From Oscillospiraceae bacterium (lineage in GTDB: Bacteria; Bacillota; Clostridia; Oscillospirales; Ruminococcaceae): a stretch of DNA of 19,756 nt. The stretch is from assembly GCA_017394565.1 (NCBI GenBank), contig JAFPXW010000025.1:1-19756 (forward strand). The letters are read 5' to 3'. The notes beneath the pieces are model-generated. The model saw nothing but the letters and a program-made list of their open reading frames with translations, ran no database searches and was not told the DNA's origin. Shown piece by piece: positions 1 to 6,484 of this stretch (the stretch's first letter is position 1; every line of letters begins with the position of its first letter). The position numbers and the translations under genes were made by a program.

Positions 1-38
1 ACGTAAAATTATAAAAATTGATTTCCGTGACTTGCGGA

Positions 39-302
39 TCAGCCGCCGATGACAAGCTTGGCGAGTTTGTTGTAGCAGAGCAGAGAGATGAGGATGAAGA
101 TGATCTCGCAGATGCAGACCTTGATCTGGAGTCCGAGCGTCAGGACAAACAGCTGCAAATCCAGGTCGAAGGTCGAAAAGCCGATGGTATATTCCTTACC
201 GAGCCACTCGATCCCCGGCAGACCGGCGGCAAGCTCGCCGATAAAATTGCCGAGAAAAACCGAGATCATGATCAGCGTAAACATAAGCAAACCTTTTTTC
301 AT
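39..302 (-). CDS. DUF4321 family small membrane protein
   Basis: An 87-residue hydrophobic protein with two predicted membrane segments, one at the N terminus after MKKG and one near the C terminus, and a central loop containing the IGFSTFDLDLQLFVLTLG stretch. That loop and the length fit the DUF4321 proteins of Clostridia, whose function is unknown. An upstream ATG at 311 directly abuts the AAAAGGAG ribosome binding site, leaving no spacing. The ATG at 302 has about 9 nt spacing and is preferred. It is the last gene of the murC-lexA-zapA-U32-dut direction, but a 134-nt gap with hairpins separates it from dut, so it may be only partly co-transcribed. Family assignment is by recall of the pattern; role is unknown. 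Confidence 0.8.
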   Translation of the reverse strand: MKKGLLMFTLIMISVFLGNFIGELAAGLPGIEWLGKEYTIGFSTFDLDLQLFVLTLGLQIKVCICEIIFILISLLCYNKLAKLVIGG

Positions 303-340
303 GTTGTGCATCTCCTTTTTATGTATGGTAGGAAGTTTGG

Positions 341-359
341 GAGCGTGTGCAGCACGCTC
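341..359 (-). repeat. Short hairpin in the leader of the DUF4321 gene
   Basis: GAGCGTG (341-347) and CACGCTC (353-359) form a perfect 7-bp stem with a 5-nt loop, about 40 nt upstream of the DUF4321 start. It has no T-run after it on either strand, so it is not a simple terminator. It could stabilise a processed transcript end or belong to the neighbouring inverted-repeat element. Confidence 0.45.
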
Positions 360-363
360 AGCT

Positions 364-424
364 TGTCAAAAAACGTTTTCCGGGGGCTGCGCCCGGATCC
401 TTACGGGTTTCCCTTTTTCTGACA
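364..424. repeat. Small inverted-repeat element between dut and the DUF4321 gene
   Basis: The ends TGTCAAAAAA (364-373) and TTTTTCTGACA (414-424) are inverted copies of each other with one mismatch. Inside lies a GC-rich hairpin (TCCGGG at 379-384 with CCCGGA at 392-397) and a GGGTTTCCC palindrome at 405-413. Read on the minus strand the inner hairpin is followed by GAAAACGTTTTTT, so the element could also act as the dut terminator. The layout resembles REP or MITE-like intergenic repeats; copy number cannot be judged from one window. Confidence 0.5.
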
Positions 425-435
425 GCCTGATCGCA

Positions 436-873
436 TCAGAGGCCGCTTGAGCCGAAGCCGCCTTCGCCGCGTTCGGTCTCGTCAACGCTCAGCGTTTCCA
501 CGATCTCCGGGAAATAGACCGGCACCGCCACAAGCTGCGCCACGCGCATCCCGTGTTCGATCGTGAAGGGCGTGCGCGAAATATTGTGCAGCGGCACGAA
601 CCACTCGCCGCGGTAATCCGTATCCACCACGCCGACGGCATTCGCCAGCGTGATGCCGTGCTTCGAGGAAAGCCCGGAGCGCGGAAAGATCATCAGCGCC
701 ATATCGCACGCATCCGGCTGGCATTTCAGCCCCAGCGGGATCATGACCGTTTCGCCGGGATGGATCGTCACCGGCGTATCCAGGCACGCGCAGAGATCCG
801 CGCCGGCGCTCTGTGCGGTCGCACGAACCGGCAGCTGTGCGTTCGGGTGTACCTTCTGAAAATGCAGCTTCAT
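436..873 (-). CDS. dut: dUTP diphosphatase (dUTPase)
   Basis: Trimeric dUTPase of 145 residues, which hydrolyses dUTP to dUMP and pyrophosphate, keeping uracil out of DNA and supplying dUMP for thymidylate. All five family motifs are visible in order: AGADL (about 23-27), PRSGLSSK (64-71), GVVDTDYRGEW (81-91), the GMRVAQLV strand (108-115) and the C-terminal RGEGGFGSSG (135-144). The aspartate of DTDYRG is the usual catalytic base. The start overlaps the stop of the U32 gene by 4 nt (ATGA), with GGGAGG a few bases upstream inside that gene, indicating translational coupling. Length and motifs are complete; no oddity was seen. Confidence 0.97.
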   Translation of the reverse strand: MKLHFQKVHPNAQLPVRATAQSAGADLCACLDTPVTIHPGETVMIPLGLKCQPDACDMALMIFPRSGLSSKHGITLANAVGVVDTDYRGEWFVPLHNISRTPFTIEHGMRVAQLVAVPVYFPEIVETLSVDETERGEGGFGSSGL

Positions 874-2894
874 AGCAAGCCTCCCTTTTCGTAAAGTCCG
901 GAAGTCCGCGCTTTCGGTGCAGTTCCCTGTCCCGTGCGGTAAGCGTCCAGAACTGCGCTCACCTGCGAGGGGACTTCATCCGTGAAATACAGATCCAGCG
1001 CATCCAGCGGCAGGTGCTTCCCGGCAAGCCATAGCAGCTCGGAATTCATGAGTTCCTGGTAGGTTCCGCTGCACAGCAGAGGGAATTTTCTGCCGGTGCG
1101 GTCGGTGAGGAAGCAATTGCGTTTCCGGCAGCCGTCCTGTGACCGGATCGGACAGACGCGGTACAGCATCATCGGCAGCCGGCCGTAGACCATCGCACCG
1201 ACGGGCAGCACCTTCGCCAGATCCGCGATGCGCGGCATCCGCAGCTCGATGGAAGCCGTCACATCCTGCAAGCCCTGCTCCTTCAGCGTCAGCGCCGTCA
1301 GGCGGTTGGCAACATTCAGCCCGAAGCCGCCGTGCAGCGTCATGCCGGATTCCCTGCCGATGCGAAGATCGGCGATATTGTGGCAGATGAGGTGAGAAAA
1401 GCCCCTATCGTGCAGATCCGACAGCTTTTTGCGATAAGCGTCCTCATCCTCTATGATGCGCGGTGCTTCGAGATAAATCGACTCCGACGGCTCGCACTGT
1501 GCCGCCATGGACAGCGGGATGCAGACGATCTCGCCCGTCTGCCATGCGGCATCGAGCTGCCCTTTCGTGCGGACGTGCAGCCGGAAGCTCCGGTTCTGCT
1601 CCGGGATGCGCAGCGCCGGGATCTCAGCAAGCTGCTCGCGCACGCGGCACACCGGTGTATGGGATGCGATGCGTTTCTGATCCATTTGCACGACCGCCTC
1701 GCGGCGCATGGAGTTGCACTGCGCTGACGAGAGAAACAAGCCGTCGGGGTTGTCCAGCTTCACCTCGCCGCAGGTGTAGATCGTGCCGCCGAGCTTCTGC
1801 ATACTCTTGGCGAGCACGTCCTGCGTGAGGGGATGTTTCTTCGGGATCTCCGGCATTTCGCCGCTGATGGAAATTTCCATCCCCTTGCTGTCGGAAACGG
1901 TCAGCAAGGCTGTCTGTCCGGCTTTCAGATGCAGGTCAAAATCAAGCGTTTCCACCGTGCGCGGCTTTTCGTAAAGCGCTGCTAACGGCTGCAAGACCTG
2001 CTGTCCGGCAAGGACATCTTCCTTCCGGCGGAATCCGAACATCTCGTTCTTACGGCCTGTGAAATAGCCGTCCGTGAAACCGTTTCGCGAGAAGACCGCC
2101 TGCAGGGTGTCCAGATCCGGCTGTTCCCCGTCAAGCGCCATGCGCAGCGCCGTGACCGCGGCAGCGACGTATTCCGGGCGCTTCATGCGTCCCTCGATCT
2201 TGAACGAGTCAATGCCGATCTCACGCAGTTCTGCGACTTTTTCGACAAGGCTCAGGTCCTTGAGGGAGAGTGCGGCAGGGTTCCTGCCCTCCGGTGTATG
2301 CCACGGCAGCCGGCAAGCCTGTGCGCACGCGCCGCGGTTGGCGCTGCGTCCGCCGACAATTGCCGAAAAGCTGCACTGTCCGGAAACCGACATACACAGC
2401 GCCCCGTGTACAAAGGCCTCCACCTCGACCGGCAGCTTACAGAGGGCGGCGAGGTCGCGCTTCGACATTTCACGCGCCGCCACAACGCGGCTGCAGCCGA
2501 GCGCCATCGCTTCCCTCGCGCCGGACGGCGAGTGAATGCTCATCTGCGTCGATGCGTGGATCTCCATATCCGGCAGGATCTCACGGATCGCACGGACGGC
2601 GCCCAGATCCTGCACGATGCAGGCATCTACGAGCGTGCCGACGGTTTGCAGATAGCGCTGAAAATCCGGCAATTCCGTGTCGGTCATGAGGGTATTCACC
2701 GCAAGGTGAAGCTTCACGCCGTACAGCCGGCAGAGGTTCGACGCCTGTGCAAGCTGCGCCGGATCGAAATTCGTCGCCGAGCTTCTCGCCGAATAGGACG
2801 TGCCGCCGACATACACGGCATCTGCACCGCAGCGGATCGCCGCGATGAGGGTTTCCATGCTGCCGGCAGGTGCTAAGATCTCCGGTCTTGCCAT
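870..2894 (-). CDS. U32 family peptidase-like protein (RlhA/TrhP type, DUF3656-like C terminus)
   Basis: A 674-residue protein starting MARPEILAPAGSMETLIAAI, the classic U32 TIM-barrel start. The U32 signature is at residues 159-174 (EAFVHGALCMSVSGQC), followed by NRGACAQACRLPW near 186-198. Cysteines at 167, 174, 190 and 194 match the iron-sulfur-ligand pattern described for this family. Known relatives are RNA hydroxylation enzymes: RlhA acts on 23S rRNA and TrhP on wobble uridine of tRNA, both with prephenate as a hydroxyl-source cofactor. The C-terminal half carries the extra domain seen in long U32 proteins. The start overlaps the zapA stop (TGATG), and the end overlaps dut. Which RNA it modifies cannot be told from sequence; proteolysis is unlikely despite the name. 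Confidence 0.9.
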   Translation of the reverse strand: MARPEILAPAGSMETLIAAIRCGADAVYVGGTSYSARSSATNFDPAQLAQASNLCRLYGVKLHLAVNTLMTDTELPDFQRYLQTVGTLVDACIVQDLGAVRAIREILPDMEIHASTQMSIHSPSGAREAMALGCSRVVAAREMSKRDLAALCKLPVEVEAFVHGALCMSVSGQCSFSAIVGGRSANRGACAQACRLPWHTPEGRNPAALSLKDLSLVEKVAELREIGIDSFKIEGRMKRPEYVAAAVTALRMALDGEQPDLDTLQAVFSRNGFTDGYFTGRKNEMFGFRRKEDVLAGQQVLQPLAALYEKPRTVETLDFDLHLKAGQTALLTVSDSKGMEISISGEMPEIPKKHPLTQDVLAKSMQKLGGTIYTCGEVKLDNPDGLFLSSAQCNSMRREAVVQMDQKRIASHTPVCRVREQLAEIPALRIPEQNRSFRLHVRTKGQLDAAWQTGEIVCIPLSMAAQCEPSESIYLEAPRIIEDEDAYRKKLSDLHDRGFSHLICHNIADLRIGRESGMTLHGGFGLNVANRLTALTLKEQGLQDVTASIELRMPRIADLAKVLPVGAMVYGRLPMMLYRVCPIRSQDGCRKRNCFLTDRTGRKFPLLCSGTYQELMNSELLWLAGKHLPLDALDLYFTDEVPSQVSAVLDAYRTGQGTAPKARTSGLYEKGGLL

Positions 2895-3253
2895 CAGAGG
2901 GACTCGCCGAGCTTCTTGAGCTTGATGGTGTTCTCAAGCTGCGCGATCTTGGACTTGAGCGATTCGACCTCCTTGAGGGCGGCGTCGCGTTCGATCCGCG
3001 CACGGCCGGCGTCGTCCACGTAGTCCTTGGTCTTGTCGGACGTTGTGTCCAGCTGCGCTCTCATGTGATTGAGGTCGTCCATCGCGGAAAGCGCTGCCAT
3101 GATCGCAGCGGTGTACTGGGATGCGCCCTTGTCCATATTGCCCTTGATCTCGTTTTCAAGCTGACGCGCGAGATTGTAAACGTAATTCGGTGCCTCCTCT
3201 GTCTGGAGCGTGTAATCCTTGCCCAGGATCACGACCTTGACTTTGTTCATCAT
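2894..3253 (-). CDS. zapA: Cell division protein ZapA
   Basis: A 119-residue protein beginning MMNKVKVVILGKDYTLQTEE, with the N-terminal beta-rich ZapA head (about 1-60, including YVYNLARQLENEI) and a C-terminal coiled coil (about 65-115). ZapA binds and bundles FtsZ at the division site. The frame is open up to 3343, but that would run into lexA and has no ribosome site; GAAAGAGAGGA sits about 6 nt upstream of the ATG at 3253, which fixes the start. A second ATG at 3250 is equally possible. It lies 40 nt after lexA and is coupled to the U32 gene by a 1-nt stop/start overlap. ZapA next to a U32 gene is a recurring arrangement in Clostridia. Confidence 0.92.
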   Translation of the reverse strand: MMNKVKVVILGKDYTLQTEEAPNYVYNLARQLENEIKGNMDKGASQYTAAIMAALSAMDDLNHMRAQLDTTSDKTKDYVDDAGRARIERDAALKEVESLKSKIAQLENTIKLKKLGESL

Positions 3254-3293
3254 GTTCAGAGTTCCTCTCTTTCTATGTAGTGACTGGCTATTC

Positions 3294-3887
3294 TCAGAAA
3301 TACCGGATGAGCGAAACGACCTTGCCGAGGATCTCGACTTCATCTACGATGATCGGCTCCATTTCGTCATTTTCCGGTTGCAGGCGGTAGTGGCCGTCCT
3401 CCTTGTAGAAGGTCTTGACGGTCGCTTCGCTGCGCTCCACGAGGGCAACGACGACCTCGCCATTCTCCGCAACGGGTGTCTGCTCCACGATGACGATGTC
3501 GCCGTCGAGGATGCCGATATTGATCATGCTCTCGCCGCGCACGCGCAGGGCAAAGAGCGTTCCTTCGTAAGCTTTGGTCGGGTAAAAATCCACATAATCC
3601 GTGACATTCTCGATCGCCGTGATGGGCATTCCGGCAGCGACCGTGCCGACCAGCGGGATGCCGGCGGTCTCCGCATCCGAACCGTCCGCGATCACGATCG
3701 CGCGGTTCTTGCCGGAGGCCATGCGGATGCGGCCCTCGCTCTCGAGGCGATGCAGGTAGCGATGCACGGTGGAGGTGGATCGGATGCCCACGCCGTCGCA
3801 GATCTCGCGGACGGACGGGGACATATTTTCACTTGCAATGAAGTCCTTGATAAACGTGAAAACCTCATCAGCTCTCTGCGCACTCAT
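3294..3887 (-). CDS. lexA: LexA repressor
   Basis: A 197-residue SOS repressor and self-cleaving protease. An N-terminal winged helix-turn-helix occupies about residues 1-65 (SPSVREICDGVGIRSTSTVHRYLHRLE is the recognition region, quoted here as positions 23-49). The Ala85-Gly86 cleavage bond lies in GTVAAGMPI. Catalytic Ser120 is in RGESM and catalytic Lys158 in ATVKTF. The start lies 4 nt after the murC stop, and its GGAGG site overlaps the end of murC, so it is probably translated from the murC transcript. I saw no inverted GAAC-N4-GTTC LexA box immediately upstream, so autoregulation through the usual site is not evident. Confidence 0.97.
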   Translation of the reverse strand: MSAQRADEVFTFIKDFIASENMSPSVREICDGVGIRSTSTVHRYLHRLESEGRIRMASGKNRAIVIADGSDAETAGIPLVGTVAAGMPITAIENVTDYVDFYPTKAYEGTLFALRVRGESMINIGILDGDIVIVEQTPVAENGEVVVALVERSEATVKTFYKEDGHYRLQPENDEMEPIIVDEVEILGKVVSLIRYF

Positions 3888-3891
3888 AGGA

Positions 3892-5310
3892 TCATCCTCC
3901 CTTCATGCGTTCGAGGATCATGTTTGCAACTTTATTCACATCGCCGCAGCCCATCGTCAGCACGAGGTCGCCGTCCTTCGCATGATCCAGCACCCACTGG
4001 CAGACATCGTCGAAATTCCGGTACTTTCGCTCGTCGGTGTATTCTGCGGTCTCGTCCTGCGGGAAGTACACGGCATTCTTCGTGATCTGTGCAAGATGGC
4101 GGGTATAGATGCCGTAGGTGTTCTTCTCGCGCGAACCCATGATGTCCGTCAGCACCGCAATATCGGCAATTTCCAGCGCATCGCGGAATTCCTCCAGATG
4201 CTGTGCGGTACGCGAGAAGGTGAACGGCTGAAAGACCGCGATCACGCGCTTGTAATCCATGCCCTTGGCGGCCTTCAGGGTGGCGGTCAGCTCCGTCGGG
4301 TGGTGTGCGTAGTCATCCGCGACCGTGATGCCGTTGACCACGCCCTTGACCTCGAAGCGTCTGCCGGCGCCGCGGAATGCCTCCAGTCCCTTGCGGATCT
4401 GGTCGAAGTCCAGTCCCAGGCCGTCACAGGCGGCAACGGCTGCCAGTGCATTGAGGACATTGTGCTCGCCGGGGACTTGCAGGGTGATGCGTCCCATGGT
4501 TTCGCCGTTTTTGAGGACGGTGAATGCCGTGCGCGAACCGGAGAGATGCGCGATCTCCGTGCCGCGATAATTCACGCCCTCGCCGCATCCGAAGGAGATC
4601 AGCTCCTTGCCGGTGATGCCCTCGACCGCCTTCAGGGTGTTGGCATCGTCACCGTTGTAGATGACGGCCTTCGACGCCATCGAGCCGAAGGTATGGAACG
4701 ACTTGATGACATTTTCCAGCGTCCCGAAATAATCCAGATGGTCGGCATCCACATTCAGGATGACGGCGGTATCCGGCTCCAGCTTGAGGTAGTGATCCAT
4801 GAACTCGCAGGACTCGCAGACGAAGATCTCGCTCGAACCCACGCAGCCGCTGCCGTGGATCGCCGGAAGCTTGCCGCCGATGACTGCCGACAGGTCGATG
4901 CCGGCTTCCACAAGGATCTGCGCCAGCATGGAGGTCGTCGTGGTCTTGCCGTGCGTGCCGGATACGCAGACCGCATCCGCAAACCAGCCGGAAATGATGC
5001 CCAGCAATTCGCTGCGCTCCAGCACCGGAACGCCGGAAGCTTTGGCGGCGATCAGCTCCGGATTGTCCGCCATGATCGCTGCGGTGTGAACAATTAAGTC
5101 CGCGCCTTCGATGTTTTCTGCGCGCTGACCAAGGGGCTTGACCTCGATGCCCATATTGCGGACAGCCTGCAATGTCTCCGTTTCGTTGTTGTCAGAACCA
5201 GTCAGGCAATAGCCCTTCGCATGGAGGATCTGCGCCAGCGGATACATCCCCGATCCGCCGATGCCGATGAAATGAATGTGCTTCTTTCCTTCCAAAATGG
5301 ATTTGTTCAT
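3892..5310 (-). CDS. murC: UDP-N-acetylmuramate--L-alanine ligase
   Basis: A 472-residue cytoplasmic Mur ligase that adds L-alanine to UDP-MurNAc using ATP, the first amino acid step of peptidoglycan stem synthesis. The N-terminal Rossmann domain has HFIGIGGSGM (13-22), the central domain has the P-loop SGTHGKTTTT (117-126), and later blocks include LNVDADHLDYF, GEHNVLNALAA, and DDYAHHPTE. The frame is open to 5352, but that start falls inside the likely -10 box (5352-5357), whereas the ATG at 5310 has AAGGTG 6 nt upstream. It heads the murC-lexA-zapA-U32-dut run and diverges from spoVG. Confidence 0.97.
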   Translation of the reverse strand: MNKSILEGKKHIHFIGIGGSGMYPLAQILHAKGYCLTGSDNNETETLQAVRNMGIEVKPLGQRAENIEGADLIVHTAAIMADNPELIAAKASGVPVLERSELLGIISGWFADAVCVSGTHGKTTTTSMLAQILVEAGIDLSAVIGGKLPAIHGSGCVGSSEIFVCESCEFMDHYLKLEPDTAVILNVDADHLDYFGTLENVIKSFHTFGSMASKAVIYNGDDANTLKAVEGITGKELISFGCGEGVNYRGTEIAHLSGSRTAFTVLKNGETMGRITLQVPGEHNVLNALAAVAACDGLGLDFDQIRKGLEAFRGAGRRFEVKGVVNGITVADDYAHHPTELTATLKAAKGMDYKRVIAVFQPFTFSRTAQHLEEFRDALEIADIAVLTDIMGSREKNTYGIYTRHLAQITKNAVYFPQDETAEYTDERKYRNFDDVCQWVLDHAKDGDLVLTMGCGDVNKVANMILERMKGG

Positions 5311-5351
5311 AAAATACACCTTACCTCTTAATAGTTTATTCACATATTTCA

Positions 5352-5381
5352 ATTATACTATAGGATATACCGTGCTGTACG
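5352..5381 (-). promoter_or_regulatory. Probable promoter of murC-lexA-zapA-U32-dut
   Basis: On the minus strand a perfect TATAAT lies at 5357-5352, and an 18-bp spacer separates it from a weak CGTACA (-35, 3 of 6) at 5381-5376. The predicted transcript start near 5345 leaves a 35-nt leader before the murC ATG at 5310. The -10 is convincing; the -35 is poor. Confidence 0.45.
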
Positions 5382-5389
5382 CTGGGTAT
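5362..5389 (+). promoter_or_regulatory. Candidate sigma-H-like promoter of spoVG
   Basis: AGGATAT at 5362-5368 matches the sigma-H -35 type known for Bacillus spoVG. After 15 nt comes GGGTAT (5384-5389), a partial match to the GGAAT -10. The predicted start near 5396 coincides with the first base of the folded leader. This is a weak consensus match supported by position, not a firm promoter. Confidence 0.28.
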
Positions 5390-5395
5390 ACTTGA

Positions 5396-5503
5396 CGTCA
5401 GGTCAGCGTGTGCATCAGCTTCCTGCAAATAGAGAAGGAAGCGGACGCCCTGACGGCACTGTTTCCCTGTCTGCGTATCCCTTGCCGGGATGCTGTACAG
5501 TGC
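5396..5503 (+). promoter_or_regulatory. Highly structured 5' leader of spoVG
   Basis: Two consecutive nested stems fill the leader. The first pairs CGTCAGG (5396-5402) with CCTGACG (5449-5455), continues after a 3-nt bulge with GCGT (5406-5409) and ACGC (5445-5448), and is capped by GCTTCCT (5418-5424) with AGGAAGC (5436-5442). The second pairs GCACTGT (5456-5462) with ACAGTGC (5497-5503) and encloses a 5475-5493 hairpin with an ATCCC/GGGAT core. The ribosome site at 5510-5516 follows directly. There is no T-run, so it is not a terminator. No known riboswitch class was recognised. Confidence 0.55.
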
Positions 5504-5526
5504 GCAAACAAGGAGGTTTAATAAAC

Positions 5527-5856
5527 ATGGAAATCACAGACATCAAAATTCGCAAGATCATCACAGAAGGCCGTCTGCGTGCGGTCGTATCCATCACCAT
5601 CGACCATATGCTGGCCGTTCACGACATCAAGGTCGTTCAGGGCGACGAGCGCCTGTTTATCGCGATGCCGAGCCGAAAGGACGAGAACGGCGTGTTCCGC
5701 GATATCGTCCATCCGATCATGCCGGAGAGCCGAAAAATGATCGAGGAGAGCATCCTGGATGCTTACCAGAAGCACCTGGCTCTCATAGAGGTGGAGGCGC
5801 AGGAAGCCGCTGCTCTGTCTGCTGCAGCCAATGACGCTGCTGCTGCTGAAGCGTAA
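5527..5856 (+). CDS. spoVG: Septation/sporulation regulator SpoVG
   Basis: A 109-residue protein beginning MEITDIKIRKI, with the conserved block ITIDHMLAVHDIKVVQG followed by LFIAMPSRKDENGVFRDIVHPI. SpoVG proteins bind nucleic acids and influence sporulation, septation and virulence-type gene expression in Firmicutes. The core covers about residues 1-85; the last 20 are an alanine-rich tail. A near-perfect AAGGAGG at 5510-5516, 10 nt upstream, fixes the ATG at 5527; longer readings from TTG at 5392 are leader sequence. It is monocistronic, bounded by a folded leader and a strong terminator, and diverges from murC. In Bacillus spoVG is sigma-H dependent and sits beside glmU; here the wall-synthesis neighbour is murC instead. 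Confidence 0.97.
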   Translation: MEITDIKIRKIITEGRLRAVVSITIDHMLAVHDIKVVQGDERLFIAMPSRKDENGVFRDIVHPIMPESRKMIEESILDAYQKHLALIEVEAQEAAALSAAANDAAAAEA

Positions 5857-5875
5857 GCTTTTTTTACAACATTCC

Positions 5876-5909
5876 AAGGAACGGTTGGGGGACCGTTCCT
5901 TATTTTTTT
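5876..5909 (+). terminator. Rho-independent terminator of spoVG
   Basis: AAGGAACGGT (5876-5885) and ACCGTTCCTT (5892-5901) form a perfect 10-bp stem with a 6-nt loop, followed by ATTTTTTT. It starts 20 nt after the spoVG stop. The minus-strand flank lacks a T-run, so it should act mainly on spoVG rather than on the converging NUDIX gene. Confidence 0.95.
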
Positions 5910-5935
5910 GTCTGTCGTCCGGGAATTCAGGGAAT

Positions 5936-6484
5936 TTACATTCCCTTTGCGGCGCGGATCGCTGCGTATTTCAGGATCGCGACCTGTGTCTTGGAATCCG
6001 GGATCTCGTCGCGCAGCACGCGCTCGACCATCTCGTCAAACGGCACGCGCTCGACATCGAGGAATTCCTCCTCGTCCAGCTTCTGCTTGCCAAAATGCAG
6101 CCCCTGCGCCAGATAGAACCGGATGATCTCGGTGTTGTACGCCGGTGTCGGGTACAGCTTGCCGAGGTAGGTGAAGCTGTCCGCGGTGCAGCCGCATTCC
6201 TCCAGAAGCTCGCGCTTGCCGCATTCCTCCGGATCTTCGCCGTATTCGAGCTTTCCGGCGGGCAGCTCGACCGTGACCTCGCGGTACGGATAGCGGAACT
6301 GGCGCACGATCAGGAGTTCGTCCCTGTCCGTCAGTGCCAGCACGCACACGCCGCCGGGATGACGAACGACCTCGCGCGGCGCTTCCGTTCCGTCCTCCAG
6401 ACGGACCATGTCACGTTCCACGCGGATGATCTTGCCATCGTACAGCAGCTCGCTGCTGAGGGTGGTCTCATTCAGATGTGCCAT
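5936..6484 (-). CDS. NUDIX hydrolase, ADP-ribose pyrophosphatase type
   Basis: A 182-residue protein. The full NUDIX box GX5EX7REUXEEXGU lies at residues 77-99 (GKLEYGEDPEECGK then RELLEECGC), preceded by VRQFRYPYREVTVELPAGK, which is typical of the ADP-ribose pyrophosphatase group that splits ADP-ribose to AMP and ribose-5-phosphate. PTPAYNTEII after the box supports the same group. AAAGGAG abuts an ATG at 6493 with no spacing, so the ATG at 6484, 9 nt downstream of it, is the likely start. It overlaps the 3' end of the YfhO-type gene by 17 nt, indicating one operon with coupled translation. The exact substrate is inference. Confidence 0.92.
   Translation of the reverse strand: MAHLNETTLSSELLYDGKIIRVERDMVRLEDGTEAPREVVRHPGGVCVLALTDRDELLIVRQFRYPYREVTVELPAGKLEYGEDPEECGKRELLEECGCTADSFTYLGKLYPTPAYNTEIIRFYLAQGLHFGKQKLDEEEFLDVERVPFDEMVERVLRDEIPDSKTQVAILKYAAIRAAKGM

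Noticed and set aside
364..369. Minus-strand TTGACA as a -35 box for the DUF4321 gene
   Set aside because: No acceptable -10 lies 16-18 nt downstream (the sequence there is the GAGCGTG hairpin), and the TTGACA is part of the inverted-repeat end.
3254..3343. Longer ZapA start at 3343 overlapping lexA
   Set aside because: The added residues are unlike ZapA, and a good ribosome site precedes the ATG at 3253.
3769..5097. Long plus-strand open frame opposite murC
   Set aside because: Antisense shadow of a fully recognisable murC, with no ribosome site and no family resemblance.
5392..5526. Extended N terminus of SpoVG from TTG at 5392
   Set aside because: SpoVG orthologs start at MEITDI; the perfect AAGGAGG lies inside the extension and the extra sequence is the folded leader.
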